Notes: generated by a model not told the origin, from the sequence alone. A DNA stretch of 64,000 bases from a filamentous cyanobacterium ESFC-1 (GCA_000380225.1 KB904821.1:449767-513766); one strand, 5' to 3'; positions 42,206 to 52,185 are shown, numbered from the stretch's first letter. Numbers and translations: made by a program.

Positions 42206-43750
42206 CTGCATCCGGTCGATGGTACGATATTGGATCGCCTCGGCCACCTGTTGCGGTTGAATCGTCTCTGTCGCGGCTAAATCTGCGATGGTGCGAGACA
42301 CTTTGAGAATGCGATCCATCGCTCGGGCTGATAAACCAAGCTTGCGAATTGCCGCTTCGAGTAAACTACGTCCCCCTTCATCGAGTTGGCAAAATTGGCG
42401 GATATGTTGGTTTTTCATTTCGGCGTTGCTACGAGCGCTCGGATCGTTGTGAAAGCGCTGTTGGGCGATCGCGCGGGCTTGGGCAACGCGATCGCGCACG
42501 TTTTGCGAAGACTCCCCCTCGGTTTGGCGCATCATTTCTTCGGGTTTGAGGCGATTTACCGCCACTTGTAAATCAATGCGATCCATCAACGGGCCGGACA
42601 ACTTGGCCCAATATTGTTCCCTCATGCGCGGCGAACAAGTACAAGCCTGAATCGGATCGCCGTAATAGCCGCAGGGACAAGGATTTGTACTCGCGATCAA
42701 GGTAAAACGGGCGGGAAATACGACCGATTGGCGGGTGCGAGAAATGCTGACAAAACCATCTTCGAGGGGTTGCCGCAGAAACTCTAAAACATTGCGCTTA
42801 AATTCCGTTAATTCATCGAGAAATAACACGCCACGATGAGCCAAAGAAATCTCTCCCGGTCGGGGAATACTGCCACCCCCCACCAACGACGGCCCCGAAG
42901 CCGAATGATGGGGACTGCGAAAGGGGCGATCGCGAATCAACGTCCCTTTATCCTTCAGTAAGCCCGCGACTGAGTGAATTTGCGACACATCCAAGGCTTC
43001 TGTAAAAGAAAGGGGCGGTAAAATCCCCGGTAAGCGCCGCGCTAACATGGTTTTACCGCTACCGGGGGGGCCGACAAAAATCAAGTTATGACCCCCTGCT
43101 GCGGCGATTTCTAGGGCGCGACGGGCATGGGCTTGACCCTTAACTTCCCGTAAATCGAGACCCAACTGCACAGCACGATCCAACTCCTGATTCCCCTCAA
43201 CCGACACCGGGGGATAATGCTCCGGGCGATCGAGAAAATCTTGGATAGCGGCTAAATGGCGAAAGCCATACACCGACAACCCTTTGACCACCGCCGCTTC
43301 CTGGGCATTATCCGCCGGGACAATTAAGCCCGTAATACCTAATTTTTGCGCCGCCGCCGCGATCGGTAAAATGCCCGCTATGGGGCGTAAACTGCCGTCT
43401 AGGGACAATTCCCCCAAAAATAAATGATCGCCTAACAACTGAGCGTTGATTTGCTCAGAAGCCGCTAAGATGCCGATGGCGATCGGTAAATCAAAACTCG
43501 GGCCTTCTTTGCGTAAATCAGCCGGAGTCAAATTGACTAAAATATGGCGTTGAGGAAAAGCAAATCCAGAATTTTTCAGAGCGGATTTTACTCTTTCTCG
43601 CGATTCTTGAATAGCGGCATCGGGTAAACCAACGATTAGGGTTTTGGGTAAACCGTTGGAGACATCGACTTCTACGCCAACTTTAACCGCGTCAATACCA
43701 ACAATAGATGCACTCCAAGTACGAGCCAACATGGACAGTTTCGATCGCAA
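42203..43750 (-). CDS. comM: ComM/YifB-family AAA+ ATPase
   Basis: The protein has 515 residues. The N-terminal S5-like (Lon-protease-like) domain carries ALKNSGFAFPQRHILVNLTPADLRKEG. The Mg-chelatase-like AAA+ core has Walker A GPPGSGKTMLARRLPGILPPL, Walker B LFLDELTEF and the zinc-like ASTNPCPCGYYGDP...CTCS. The C-terminal helical domain ends SRTIADLAATETIQPQQVAEAIQYR. ComM is a helicase for branch migration during natural transformation in other bacteria. Length is normal. The stop codon comes from the heptamer array. Confidence 0.9.
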   Translation of the reverse strand: MRSKLSMLARTWSASIVGIDAVKVGVEVDVSNGLPKTLIVGLPDAAIQESRERVKSALKNSGFAFPQRHILVNLTPADLRKEGPSFDLPIAIGILAASEQINAQLLGDHLFLGELSLDGSLRPIAGILPIAAAAQKLGITGLIVPADNAQEAAVVKGLSVYGFRHLAAIQDFLDRPEHYPPVSVEGNQELDRAVQLGLDLREVKGQAHARRALEIAAAGGHNLIFVGPPGSGKTMLARRLPGILPPLSFTEALDVSQIHSVAGLLKDKGTLIRDRPFRSPHHSASGPSLVGGGSIPRPGEISLAHRGVLFLDELTEFKRNVLEFLRQPLEDGFVSISRTRQSVVFPARFTLIASTNPCPCGYYGDPIQACTCSPRMREQYWAKLSGPLMDRIDLQVAVNRLKPEEMMRQTEGESSQNVRDRVAQARAIAQQRFHNDPSARSNAEMKNQHIRQFCQLDEGGRSLLEAAIRKLGLSARAMDRILKVSRTIADLAATETIQPQQVAEAIQYRTIDRMQ

Positions 43751-43820
43751 TAAGTCTGGGAAGGGTTTAAGGATGTTTATCTGAAATTATAGCGGTTGAT
43801 GCTACTCTGAAAATCAACGT

Positions 43821-44186
43821 TTAGATCGAGATTAACTGATTTAGCACTCCTTTCAGGTCATCCCCATTCACGGGTTTAGTCAGATAAGCATCTGCTCCTA
43901 GCATATTACCCCACATTTTGTCTACATCTGTTCCTTTGGTCGAACAGATGACAACCGGAATTTTCTTCAAAGTGGGATTAGTTTTGATTTCACGACACAG
44001 TTCAAAACCGCTTTGACCGGGTAAAATCACATCAAGAATAATTAAATCTGGCGATTTTTGTAATAACTGAGTATTGGCTTCTTCGACACTAGAAGCTGAG
44101 ATCACCATACAACCACATTGTTGTAAATAACTAGATAATACAGTGCGATCGGTGGCACTATCTTCAACTAATAAGACAGTTTTCAT
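43821..44186 (-). CDS. Single-domain response regulator (CheY/PilH-like)
   Basis: The protein has 121 residues and is only a receiver: acidic pair in VLLVEDSATD, phospho-acceptor Asp in LIILDVILPG, Thr/Ser in VVICSTKGTD and Lys in AYLTKPVNG. The segment DKMWGNMLGADAYL is typical of PilH/PatA-type receivers. Without an output domain it must act through protein contacts, for example in phototaxis or pilus control. It starts inside the cobM stop codon (ATGA), an operon with a cobalamin enzyme that has no obvious functional link. Confidence 0.88.
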   Translation of the reverse strand: MKTVLLVEDSATDRTVLSSYLQQCGCMVISASSVEEANTQLLQKSPDLIILDVILPGQSGFELCREIKTNPTLKKIPVVICSTKGTDVDKMWGNMLGADAYLTKPVNGDDLKGVLNQLISI

Positions 44187-44989
44187 GATTTTTTGACGCG
44201 ACGAGAACGAGGTCGAAACAAATGAGAATGATCGGGATGATAAAGACGGGAGCGAGCCGTTGAATGGCTATTTTGACTCCGATTGAGGGCAGGACTAATC
44301 ACATATAAAGTTGTCCGAATGAGTTGTTGTTCTTGGGTCACTTCTGCCATTTTATCAAGGGGAACAACCCAAATTTGCTCATCGGGCCAACCTAAACGAT
44401 AACAAACACCTACCCCAGTTTGGGCGGGATAGTATTGCAGAAGTTGGTCTTGGGCGGTTTCAACATGACGAGCGCTTAAATATAAGCATAAACTCGCTTT
44501 GTGAGCAGCTAGGCTGGCTAATTCCTCAGCTTTTGGCACCGCAGAAGCCCTGCCGCTACTGCGCGTTAGGATAATACTTTGAACTAAGCCCGGTACGGTG
44601 AGTTCTACTCCTAACTTAGCGGCTGCATCTTGATAAGCGCTAATACCGGGGATTAATTCAAAAGGAATCTCTGCTATGGTTAGGGCTTGGATTTGTTCGT
44701 GAATGGCGCTATATAGGCTCAAATCCCCCGAATGTAAACGAACGACAACTTTATTTTCGCGGACGCGATCGCCCATTAAAGGGATAATTTCTTCTAAAGT
44801 TTGGCTTCCAGTGGGAATTAATTCAGCATCGTCACGCACATCCTCTAAAATTTGCGTGGGTACTAAAGAATTTGCGTACAAAATGACATCCGCTTGGGTC
44901 AAAATGCGATAGGCTTTGAGGGTCAATAGTTCGGGATCGCCTGGCCCCGCACCAATGATATAAACAGCAGGTGAAAGAGATTGCGGCAT
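44183..44989 (-). CDS. cobM: Precorrin-4 C11-methyltransferase
   Basis: A SAM-dependent enzyme of cobalamin synthesis. It has 268 residues. The N terminus VYIIGAGPGDPELLTLKAYRIL is the uroporphyrin-III/corrin methyltransferase motif 1, followed by VVRLHSGDLSLYSAIHEQ and IPFELIPGISAYQDAAAKLG, which is characteristic for CobM/CbiF. The last ~35 residues (RSQNSHSTARSRLYHPDHSH) are a basic, low-complexity extension. It lies between lgt (67 bp upstream) and the response regulator (4-bp overlap), all on the minus strand. Confidence 0.92.
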   Translation of the reverse strand: MPQSLSPAVYIIGAGPGDPELLTLKAYRILTQADVILYANSLVPTQILEDVRDDAELIPTGSQTLEEIIPLMGDRVRENKVVVRLHSGDLSLYSAIHEQIQALTIAEIPFELIPGISAYQDAAAKLGVELTVPGLVQSIILTRSSGRASAVPKAEELASLAAHKASLCLYLSARHVETAQDQLLQYYPAQTGVGVCYRLGWPDEQIWVVPLDKMAEVTQEQQLIRTTLYVISPALNRSQNSHSTARSRLYHPDHSHLFRPRSRRVKKS

Positions 44990-45056
44990 AAAGCTTTCTC
45001 AGAATAAACTTGAGTTCCAGACTTGACCAGAAATAGAGATAGGAAGCGAGTAACGA

Positions 45057-45905
45057 TCAATCGTCAGCTTTTTCTGGGGTGGGAGGGACAACATCGGGGA
45101 GAGGCTTTTGCACCTTGTATAACCAAAACAAGCCCACAACCCCGAAGATAATTTCGGCTAAACTGACCAACTGAGCCACTTGTAGGGGGCCTAACATCAG
45201 GCTATCGGTTCGTAACCCCTCAATCCAAATCCGACCGCTACTGTAGGCGATCGCGTAGGTTAAAAACAGCGTCCCCACTTTCAAGCGGCCCGGATGACGC
45301 AAGCCCCAGAAAAACAACGCCATCAGTAAGGCAAACACTATGATATTCCACAACGATTCATAGAGAAAGGTGGGATGGAAATATTCCGACTCAATCAGCC
45401 CTGGGGGACGATTCACGGGGGGAATATATAACTTCCAGGGTAAATCCGTTGGCGCACCATAGGCTTCAGAATTAAAGAAATTGCCCCAACGGCCAATGGC
45501 TTGACCTAAAATCAGCGAAGGCGCGACGAGATCGGCGATTTGCCAAAAGGAAATACGATTCAACCGGGCAAAAATTAACGCCGCGATCGTTCCCCCTAAA
45601 ATTGCCCCGTGAATGGCAATTCCCCCTTTCCAAATGGCAATAATATCTTGGGGATTTTGGGAATATTGCGGCCACTCAAACAGGACATAATACAAGCGAG
45701 CCGAGGGAATTGCCGCAATAACCATCCAAATGGCAAAATCTCCGATTAATTCCGGGTCAACTTTCCGCTTTTGGGCGAGATATTGCGATAAACTAACGCC
45801 GACAAGCACCGCGATCGCGATCAGTAAGCCATACCAGCGAATTGTAAGGGGGCCGAGTTCAAAAATAATCGGCCCCGGAGAGCGAAACTGAAAAGCAAAT
45901 AGCAT
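45057..45905 (-). CDS. lgt: Prolipoprotein diacylglyceryl transferase
   Basis: The inner-membrane enzyme attaches diacylglycerol to the lipobox cysteine of prelipoproteins. It has 282 residues with about seven membrane helices. The Lgt signature [17 protein letters not shown] is intact, and so is [11 protein letters not shown]. Both the N-terminal [15 protein letters not shown] and the overall length are normal. It is the first gene of the lgt-cobM-response regulator run; the lipoprotein hydrolase at 6615 is one potential client. Confidence 0.95.
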   Translation of the reverse strand: MLFAFQFRSPGPIIFELGPLTIRWYGLLIAIAVLVGVSLSQYLAQKRKVDPELIGDFAIWMVIAAIPSARLYYVLFEWPQYSQNPQDIIAIWKGGIAIHGAILGGTIAALIFARLNRISFWQIADLVAPSLILGQAIGRWGNFFNSEAYGAPTDLPWKLYIPPVNRPPGLIESEYFHPTFLYESLWNIIVFALLMALFFWGLRHPGRLKVGTLFLTYAIAYSSGRIWIEGLRTDSLMLGPLQVAQLVSLAEIIFGVVGLFWLYKVQKPLPDVVPPTPEKADD

Positions 45906-46029
45906 AAAAATAAAGCCAATAGAGTGGCAGCCAAGAACACAAGCCGTAGATCAGAACCACCGATCAGAATAAAATATTCCGAGGCAGGATGCCACGAATT
46001 GCTATTTGTCCTTGGTCATTCGTCCTTGG

Positions 46030-46281
46030 TTATTGGTATGGCGCAATGAGGATAAGCTTACCAGATTGGTTATTTTTGGCGCGGAGATAGGCTCTTTTAA
46101 TCATTGCGAGAAAGGTACTAGATTCTGGGGTCAAGGCGGCTTCTAGGGGATTTTAGTATGGTTCTGGCACGATGTCTGCGGGGGTTGCAGTGCCATCACT
46201 GGCCACGATCGGGTCGAACAAAAAGCCGTGCGATCGCGTCACAACCGACCAAACCCAGAATTTGTCTGTCGCGATCGCGTT
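46030..46281 (-). pseudogene. Unrecognised coding remnant with one in-frame stop
   Basis: One minus-strand frame of 84 codons is open except for a TAA at 46153-46155 (codon 43). Before it: KFWVWSVVTRSHGFLFDPIV, ASDGTATPADIVPEPY; after it: NPLEAALTPESSTFLAMIKR, AYLRAKNNQSGKLILIAPYQ and a stop. Composition is clearly protein-like on both sides of the stop, including a HIP1 inside. I do not recognise the family. There is no plausible start codon with a ribosome binding site, and the missing 5' side is next to the dispersed element at 46298, so the gene looks cut and then decayed. It could not be found as an intact frame. Confidence 0.45.
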
Positions 46282-46297
46282 TCATCGCTAACCTCTC

Positions 46298-46412
46298 GCG
46301 TTTAAATTTCTCTCGGTGAAACTTAAATTGACATTTTTGGGGCTGTAACGCCCATCTAGTCTAGCTTTTAGCCTTTTGATAGAGTCTACCCTACAGGCCA
46401 AAGTTTCTGATC
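46298..46412 (+). repeat. Dispersed ~110-bp element, copy A
   Basis: Shares ctgtaacgc(c/a)catctagtctagctttta(g/a)cctttt and agtctaccctacag with 52932-53042, plus a weaker match in the preceding 35 bp. There is no coding frame in common, so it is a non-coding repeat family. Confidence 0.85.
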
Positions 46413-47085
46413 TTCTGTCTGGGGCTTGCATCCCCACTCCCCCCACAGCACGCGCTGCCCACTGCCCACTGCCCCTTAATCGCTGATGAGTAAAGCATTT
46501 GTACTCAACCCACCTTTACGAACTCGGCATAATACTCATAATGTTAAGAAGCTTACGCACCATCCGGCTTAAAATCAATCAGGGCAGTAAAACAATTTGA
46601 GATTTTTCATCAAAGATCGACAGATTCTTGCCGCTAACGGGTTTTATGTCCGTTATCGTCGAGGGAACCCACCGAGGGACGGCGATCGGTTATAACAACA
46701 AGATGAAGAAGTCTTTGCCAATCTTCCCTTCCCAGAAGATAAACCCCTAAAACCCCCAATATTGATTGCTCGCTCTTTATCCCTTACCCATTGTGATTCA
46801 GCCGTTCTCTAAAACTTACTCAAACCTACCTAAATGCCTTTGATGTTTACTTCTTGCTTCAACCTTGTAGTGTCGGCACTATCAAGTCCACAAGCTGACA
46901 CGGTAGAACTTACCGCCATTAATAGCTGCGTTATCAGCGCACTATTACGCCGTGGTTTTTGGCAAAATAAGTGTTTAGATACTTACGCATATAACCATTT
47001 TATCACAAGAAATGAATAAGGTTGCGTAGGTTTGAAAAGATTTTGCATTACTGTTCACACCCCTTTAGGGCAAACATCATCAGTT
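46413..47085. other. Gene-poor spacer before yvcK
   Basis: 673 bp holding a 'cagcacgcgctgcccactgccc' repeat (also at 52100), AT-rich tracts, and no frame that I can relate to a protein. Short open frames at 46650-46760 and 46834-47019 have no coding character. Confidence 0.5.
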
Positions 47086-48489
47086 ATGTCATTTGGTTTA
47101 TTTGACGCTTTACGCACCCTAAAAGTAGAACCCCAGCATTTCGCCTTTGTGCGCGATCGCACCCCCAAGCGGGTGAATCGTTGGTTTAAGTGGCTGACTC
47201 CGGGTTTATTCGTCAAGCGATGGCTACTGATCAGCATTACCGGATCGATCCTCACAGCGTTGGGAATGGCGATTTGGGTTGGTCTGACTCCCATCAACCG
47301 CTTAATTGAATGGACAACGGAATTTTTAGGATTTCTCACGCAAATCATCCCCAACTACATTTCCGGGCCGTTAGCCTTGCTATTTGGGCTATTTCTGCTG
47401 TTTTGGGGACAAACTCGCACCGTAGAATCGATTACCGAGGTGATTCGCCCCGAAGGGAACGAAGAACTTATCGACATGATCGCCGCCCATCGCCGCCTTA
47501 ATCGCGGGCCGAAAATCGTCACCATTGGGGGCGGAACCGGACTTTCTACGTTATTACGGGGTTTAAAAGCCTATAGCGCCAATATTACTGCGATCGTGAC
47601 TGTGGCAGATGATGGCGGGTCTTCTGGGCGTTTGCGGCGGGAAATTGGCGTTTTACCCCCCGGCGATATTCGCAACTGCGTCACCGCTTTAGCCGCCGAA
47701 GAAAAGCTACTCACCGAGTTATTTCATTATCGCTTTTCAGCCGGAGATGGCTTATCGGGTCATAGTTTTGGTAACTTGTTTTTAACCGCCATGAGCGAGA
47801 TTACCGGGGATTTAGAACGGGCGATCGCGGCCAGTTCTAAAGTTCTCGCCGTCCGGGGTCGCGTGTTACCCGCCACCCTCAGCGATGTGCGCCTCTGGGC
47901 TGAATTTAGCGATGGCCGCCGCATCGAAGGCGAATCCAATATTCCCACCATTCGCGGTAAAATTGTCCGCGTTGGCTGCATTCCCGAACATCCCCCCGCC
48001 TTACCCGCCGCCATCAAAGCCATCGACGAAGCAGAAATGATTGTCCTCGGGCCCGGTAGTCTTTATACCAGCGTTATTCCCAATTTACTCGTTCCCGAAA
48101 TACGCGCCGCGATCGCCCGTAGTACCGTCCCCCGCATTTACGTTTGCAACATTATGACCCAACCGGGGGAAACCGATAACTATACCGTCGCTGACCATAT
48201 TCGCGCCATTGATGAAGTTTGCGGTCAAAAACTCTTTGATGCTGTGTTAGTTCATCGTCGCGTCCCCACCGCCCAAGCCCTGATTCGCTACGCCCAAGAC
48301 AACTCCCATCCCGTCTTTCTCGACCGCGAAGCTATTTTAAAATTAGGACGGCGTGTTATTGCGGCCAATGTCATGGAAGAAGACACAGAAACCGGCTATG
48401 TCCGCCACGATCGCCAACGTTTGGCGCGAGTTTTACTGCGTTGGTATGGTAAAACGCGGGGCTTTAATTTCCAAGATGTAGACCTTTAA
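47086..48489 (+). CDS. YvcK/CofD-like protein (gluconeogenesis factor family)
   Basis: The protein has 467 residues from ATG 47086; a TTG at 47032 would add 18 atypical residues. Unlike Bacillus YvcK it starts with a ~130-residue region with two membrane helices ([39 protein letters not shown]), the usual cyanobacterial form. The Rossmann core follows: [77 protein letters not shown]. YvcK binds UDP-GlcNAc and links carbon metabolism to wall synthesis in other bacteria. It is followed by tsaE 28 bp downstream. Confidence 0.87.
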   Translation: MSFGLFDALRTLKVEPQHFAFVRDRTPKRVNRWFKWLTPGLFVKRWLLISITGSILTALGMAIWVGLTPINRLIEWTTEFLGFLTQIIPNYISGPLALLFGLFLLFWGQTRTVESITEVIRPEGNEELIDMIAAHRRLNRGPKIVTIGGGTGLSTLLRGLKAYSANITAIVTVADDGGSSGRLRREIGVLPPGDIRNCVTALAAEEKLLTELFHYRFSAGDGLSGHSFGNLFLTAMSEITGDLERAIAASSKVLAVRGRVLPATLSDVRLWAEFSDGRRIEGESNIPTIRGKIVRVGCIPEHPPALPAAIKAIDEAEMIVLGPGSLYTSVIPNLLVPEIRAAIARSTVPRIYVCNIMTQPGETDNYTVADHIRAIDEVCGQKLFDAVLVHRRVPTAQALIRYAQDNSHPVFLDREAILKLGRRVIAANVMEEDTETGYVRHDRQRLARVLLRWYGKTRGFNFQDVDL

Positions 48490-48517
48490 TGGCATGGGCA
48501 AAGCCGAGGAGTTTTTG

Positions 48518-48994
48518 ATGAATGCGTCATCACCGATCCAATTCGATCTTGCTGATGCGGCAGCAACCTTTGAACTCGGCTGTCAGTTAGGGCGATCGCT
48601 ACCGCCCCTAACTGTCCTTTTGTTACACGGCGAACTCGGCGCAGGCAAAACCACCCTGGTCCAAGGTCTCGGCGCAGGATTGGGGGTGAAAGATGCCATT
48701 GTCAGCCCCACCTTTACCTTAGTCAACGAATACCTAGACGGTCGCCTGCCTTTGTATCACCTGGATTTATACCGTCTCGAAGCGTCAGAAGTGGCTGGCA
48801 TTGAACCGGAATTTTATTGGGAAGGTATCGAAGTAGACCCCGGTATTACTGCCATTGAATGGGCTGAAAGACTGCCTTATTTACCGTCTGATTACCTCGA
48901 AATTTACCTGAGTCATGGCACGAAAGGCACGCGATCGGCCAGTTTGAAGGTTACCGGACAGGATGTATTGCAGGATGTAGATTTTCAGCCGTAA
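48518..48994 (+). CDS. tsaE: tRNA threonylcarbamoyladenosine synthesis ATPase TsaE
   Basis: The ATPase supports TsaB/TsaD in making t6A37 in tRNAs reading ANN codons. 158 residues from ATG 48518, which has a GAGGAG six bases upstream; an ATG at 48494 would add eight residues but lacks a site. Walker A is LLLHGELGAGKTTLVQGLG, followed by the family motif VSPTFTLVNEYLDGRLPLYHLDLYRL and ITAIEWAERLPYLP. Length is normal. It converges on rpsD, with a strong hairpin between them. Confidence 0.93.
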   Translation: MNASSPIQFDLADAAATFELGCQLGRSLPPLTVLLLHGELGAGKTTLVQGLGAGLGVKDAIVSPTFTLVNEYLDGRLPLYHLDLYRLEASEVAGIEPEFYWEGIEVDPGITAIEWAERLPYLPSDYLEIYLSHGTKGTRSASLKVTGQDVLQDVDFQP

Positions 48995-49039
48995 CCCACC
49001 GATTAAGGTATGTCACAGCACTTGAAACCAAAAAAGAAT

Positions 49040-49085
49040 CACTCACGCCGATCGACATTTAAAACTAAACGCGATCGCGTGAGTG
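49040..49085. terminator. Bidirectional terminator-like hairpin between tsaE and rpsD
   Basis: cactcacg-c-cgatcg pairs with cgatcg-cgtgagtg: 14 bp with one bulged base around a 17-nt loop. One arm contains a HIP1 core (gcgatcgc). T-rich tails are weak on the plus side. Position between two convergent genes supports a terminator role in both directions. Confidence 0.65.
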
Positions 49086-49113
49086 CCAAAAAAGACAACC
49101 AATAACGAAACCG

Positions 49114-49722
49114 TTAAACTTTCCGAGAATAGTACTCAACCACCAACAGTTCGTTGACTTGTAAAGCCACCCATTCTCGTTCCACAAGACCATTGACTTT
49201 ACCCACCATGGTATTCTTATCAAACTCTAAGTGGCTCGGAATGTGGGACAAGCCCGGATATTCCATATTAGCTTGAACCAAACGGCGGGAAGCATCGCGA
49301 TCGCGCACCGCAACCACATCTCCGGGACGGCATTGATAACTGGCAATGTCCACAACACCACCATTAACGGTAACATGACCGTGATTGACCAATTGACGGG
49401 CGGCGGGAATTGTGCCAGCCATGCCCAAGCGAAAGACGGTATTATCCAAGCGCATTTCTAGCAATTGGAGTAACACTTGTCCGGTAGAACCTGTGCGCTT
49501 ACGGGCTTTGCGGACGTAGCGAACCAATTGTTTTTCGCTGACACCATAGTTAAAGCGCAGTTTTTGTTTTTCTTCGAGACGAATGGCATATTCTGAACGT
49601 TTGCGGCGGCCTTGGCCGTGTTGTCCGGGGGGATAACTCCGCTTGGCGGTTTTACGGGTTAAGCCCGGCAGATCGCCGAGACGACGGGTGACACGCAAAC
49701 GAGGTCCTCTATAACGAGACAT
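49114..49722 (-). CDS. rpsD: 30S ribosomal protein S4
   Basis: The primary 16S rRNA-binding protein has 202 residues, normal for cyanobacteria. It begins [20 protein letters not shown], has [28 protein letters not shown], the S4 RNA-binding domain in [24 protein letters not shown], and ends [12 protein letters not shown]. It lies outside the main ribosomal operon, as is usual in cyanobacteria, and diverges from the BtuF-like gene with a 71-bp shared promoter space. Confidence 0.98.
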   Translation of the reverse strand: MSRYRGPRLRVTRRLGDLPGLTRKTAKRSYPPGQHGQGRRKRSEYAIRLEEKQKLRFNYGVSEKQLVRYVRKARKRTGSTGQVLLQLLEMRLDNTVFRLGMAGTIPAARQLVNHGHVTVNGGVVDIASYQCRPGDVVAVRDRDASRRLVQANMEYPGLSHIPSHLEFDKNTMVGKVNGLVEREWVALQVNELLVVEYYSRKV

Positions 49723-49793
49723 ATAGTTATTCGCTCTCCTGTTTTACTAATATACGCAAACACTCAATTATATCGCGTTCAGCCAGAAACATC

Positions 49794-50717
49794 ATGAGCA
49801 ATCCTTCTGAGTTAAGAATTATCTCCCTCTTGCCGGGAGCGACTGAAAGTGTGGCAGCTTTAGGTTTGACCCAATCTTTAGTCGGGCGATCGCACGAATG
49901 CGATTATCCCCCCGAAGTGCAGCAACTCCCGGTATGTACCCAAGCGAGATTAAAAAGCGATCGCCCCAGTCGCGAAATTGACCAGGATGTGAAGCAATTA
50001 GTCGCCGATGCCCTCAGTATCTATCAACTCGACCTCGACGCGATCGCGACTCTCCAACCCACCCACATCATCACCCAAGATCAATGTGATGTCTGTGCCG
50101 TCAGCTTACCCGAAGTCGAAGCGGGCTTAAAACAAATTACAGGCATTCAACCCCAAGTTATTTCCCTACAACCCATTAGCTTTGGGGAAATTTGGACAGA
50201 CTTAGAACGATTAGCCAAGGCGTTTGGCATATCCCCTCAGCCCGCCTTAAGCTCCCTACAAAAGCGTGCTGATGCCTGCCTTGAAAAAACGCGAAATCTG
50301 CCGAAACCCACTGTCATCGCCCTAGAATGGCTCGATCCGCTCATGTCTGCTGGCAGTTGGTTACCGGAACTCATCGCCATGGCCGGGGGCGAATGTTTGC
50401 TGGCTGAACCCGGAAAGCGATCGCCTTATTTATCTTGGGATGCCCTCACCAATACCAATCCCGATTTTATCGTTATTATGCCCTGCGGTTTCGACCTCGA
50501 CCGTACCCGCAGCGAAGCCGCCGTTTTACCTCAACATTCCGACTGGGGAAAATTGCAAGCCGTACAAAATCGCCACGTTTATATTACCGATGGCAACGCT
50601 TATTTTAACCGTCCCGGCCCCCGTTTAGTCGATTCTCTCGAAATTATGGCCGAAATTCTGCATCCTGGGCAATTTGACCGAGCTTATCAAGGCAAAGGTT
50701 GGGATAACTTCAGCTAA
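49794..50717 (+). CDS. Cobalamin-binding-like (BtuF-type) protein without signal peptide
   Basis: The protein has 307 residues and the class III solute-binding fold: [32 protein letters not shown], then [21 protein letters not shown] and [26 protein letters not shown]. These are the marks of the BtuF/HemV family. The N terminus has no signal peptide, so it is probably cytoplasmic and not a transporter partner; no BtuCD genes are near. Similar signal-less proteins are common in cyanobacteria, with an unknown role. It overlaps queE by 4 bp at the 3' ends. Confidence 0.8.
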   Translation: MSNPSELRIISLLPGATESVAALGLTQSLVGRSHECDYPPEVQQLPVCTQARLKSDRPSREIDQDVKQLVADALSIYQLDLDAIATLQPTHIITQDQCDVCAVSLPEVEAGLKQITGIQPQVISLQPISFGEIWTDLERLAKAFGISPQPALSSLQKRADACLEKTRNLPKPTVIALEWLDPLMSAGSWLPELIAMAGGECLLAEPGKRSPYLSWDALTNTNPDFIVIMPCGFDLDRTRSEAAVLPQHSDWGKLQAVQNRHVYITDGNAYFNRPGPRLVDSLEIMAEILHPGQFDRAYQGKGWDNFS

Positions 50718-51322
50718 GGCACATTAATATACTTATGCAACTGAAGGGATAAGCGGTAATGAGGATGTTGTTGCAGCAAATCTAAAATAATCGGAATCGC
50801 TTGCTCTTTCTGACTCCATTCCGGTTGTAGAAATACGGGTTTTTCTGGCTTAATCAGGGTTTGATAATAACCCAACTCTGCCCCCGTCTCGATAATAAGT
50901 TTAATCTCGTTGGCTCGTTCCCACAATAACGGTACAACCGGATAGCGGGGGCTGATGTGGGCTTTCGGACTCAGGGTAATCCAAGCAGTCGGGGAAACCG
51001 CTTGCCAAAACGCCCCAGAAGTCTCAATAGCCACCGTCCTGCCACTGGCTTCAATCGCACTCACCAAAGCCGGGAGTTGGGGATGAATCATCGGTTCACC
51101 CCCGGAAATCACCACCCTGGGCGATCGCAACTCCGCGATCAAATCTTCGATCAGCCGCCGTTGACGGGGTAAATCAGCGCCCCCATCCGCATATCCCGTA
51201 TCGCACCAGGAACAGCCCACCGGACAGCCAGACAAGCGAATAAAGTCCACTGGCGTTCCTGCCCAAAAGCCCTCTCCTTGAATCGTCGGCCCGAAGGTTT
51301 CGTGAATAGGAAGTTCAACCAT
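50714..51322 (-). CDS. queE: 7-carboxy-7-deazaguanine synthase
   Basis: A radical-SAM enzyme of queuosine/deazapurine synthesis. It has 202 residues. The N terminus [25 protein letters not shown] and the shortened Cys motif [12 protein letters not shown] (C-x3-C-x2-C) bind the 4Fe-4S cluster. The SAM/substrate strands [15 protein letters not shown] and [10 protein letters not shown] are conserved. The ATG shares its first base with the purQ stop codon (TAATG), so the two are translationally coupled. The 3' end overlaps the convergent BtuF-like gene. Confidence 0.93.
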   Translation of the reverse strand: MVELPIHETFGPTIQGEGFWAGTPVDFIRLSGCPVGCSWCDTGYADGGADLPRQRRLIEDLIAELRSPRVVISGGEPMIHPQLPALVSAIEASGRTVAIETSGAFWQAVSPTAWITLSPKAHISPRYPVVPLLWERANEIKLIIETGAELGYYQTLIKPEKPVFLQPEWSQKEQAIPIILDLLQQHPHYRLSLQLHKYINVP

Positions 51323-51993
51323 TAAACCGCCGCCACAACCGCACCGAGCAAGCCTTCAAACAGCTTCTTACCATCGGTTAAGCCTAGCATTTCATCGGCG
51401 GCTCGTTCTGGGTGGGGCATCATCCCCAAAACATTGCCTTTTTTGTTCGCAATCCCGGCGATATTATTCAGAGAACCGTTAGGATTTTCCTCGTAACGGA
51501 AAACGATCTGATTGTTGTCTTCTAAGGCTTTGAGGGTGTCGGCATCGGCATAGTAGCGACCTTCCCCGTGGGCAATCGGTAGGGTAATGATTTCCCCAGA
51601 ATCGTAACTTTGCGTCCAGGGTAATGTGTTATTTTCCACTTTGAGAGAGACGCGATCGCAAATAAAATGTAAATCCCGATTGCGAATCAACGCCCCCGGT
51701 AACAAGCCCACTTCTGTTAAAACTTGGAAGCCATTACAAACCCCCAGAACCAGTTTACCTTGTTGGGCATGGTCGAGAACGCTTTTAAGGGCTGGGGAAA
51801 ATTGCGCGATCGCGCCACATCGTAGATAATCCCCATAACTAAATCCCCCCGGTATCACCACCACATCGAGGTCGCTCAAATCCGTCTCCTGATGCCACAC
51901 CATGCGAGTCGGTTGTCCTAAAATGCCTTCGGTTACCATTGCCAGATCGCGATCGCAATTCGACCCTGGAAATACAATAATCCCAAATTTCAT
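51322..51993 (-). CDS. purQ: Phosphoribosylformylglycinamidine synthase, glutaminase subunit
   Basis: A class I glutamine amidotransferase subunit that supplies ammonia to PurL in purine synthesis. It has 223 residues. The catalytic triad is visible: Cys in [12 protein letters not shown], and His/Glu in [12 protein letters not shown]. The opening [19 protein letters not shown] is typical. Its start codon is preceded by a heptamer repeat tract (51997-52045), which separates it from purS. The 1-bp overlap with queE suggests joint translation. Confidence 0.95.
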   Translation of the reverse strand: MKFGIIVFPGSNCDRDLAMVTEGILGQPTRMVWHQETDLSDLDVVVIPGGFSYGDYLRCGAIAQFSPALKSVLDHAQQGKLVLGVCNGFQVLTEVGLLPGALIRNRDLHFICDRVSLKVENNTLPWTQSYDSGEIITLPIAHGEGRYYADADTLKALEDNNQIVFRYEENPNGSLNNIAGIANKKGNVLGMMPHPERAADEMLGLTDGKKLFEGLLGAVVAAV

Positions 51994-52185
51994 ATTTTTG
52001 TTGTTGGTTGTTGGTTATTAGTTATTCGTTATTGGTTGTCAACCAAAGTCCTCAATTGGTAATTGGTAACTGGTAATTGATAATTTCTTCCTACTGCCCA
52101 CAGCACGCGCTGCCCACAGCACGCGCTGCCCCTTAGATGCTGTTGAGGCGATAACTGATAACTGAAGAAGCTACCTACAGCCTAA
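51994..52185. repeat. Repeat block between purS and purQ
   Basis: Contains TTGTTGG/TTATTAG heptamers (complement of CCAACAA) next to the purQ start, a duplicated cagcacgcgctgccc unit, and the gcgataactgataactgaa repeat. It splits what is a contiguous purS-purQ pair in many bacteria. Confidence 0.85.

Noticed and set aside
46640..47019. Short frames in the spacer before yvcK
   Set aside because: No family resemblance, no start signals, and composition typical of AT-rich spacer.
49723..49793. Cobalamin riboswitch upstream of the BtuF-like gene
   Set aside because: The spacer is only 71 bp, too short for a B12 aptamer, and no B12-box-like sequence is present.
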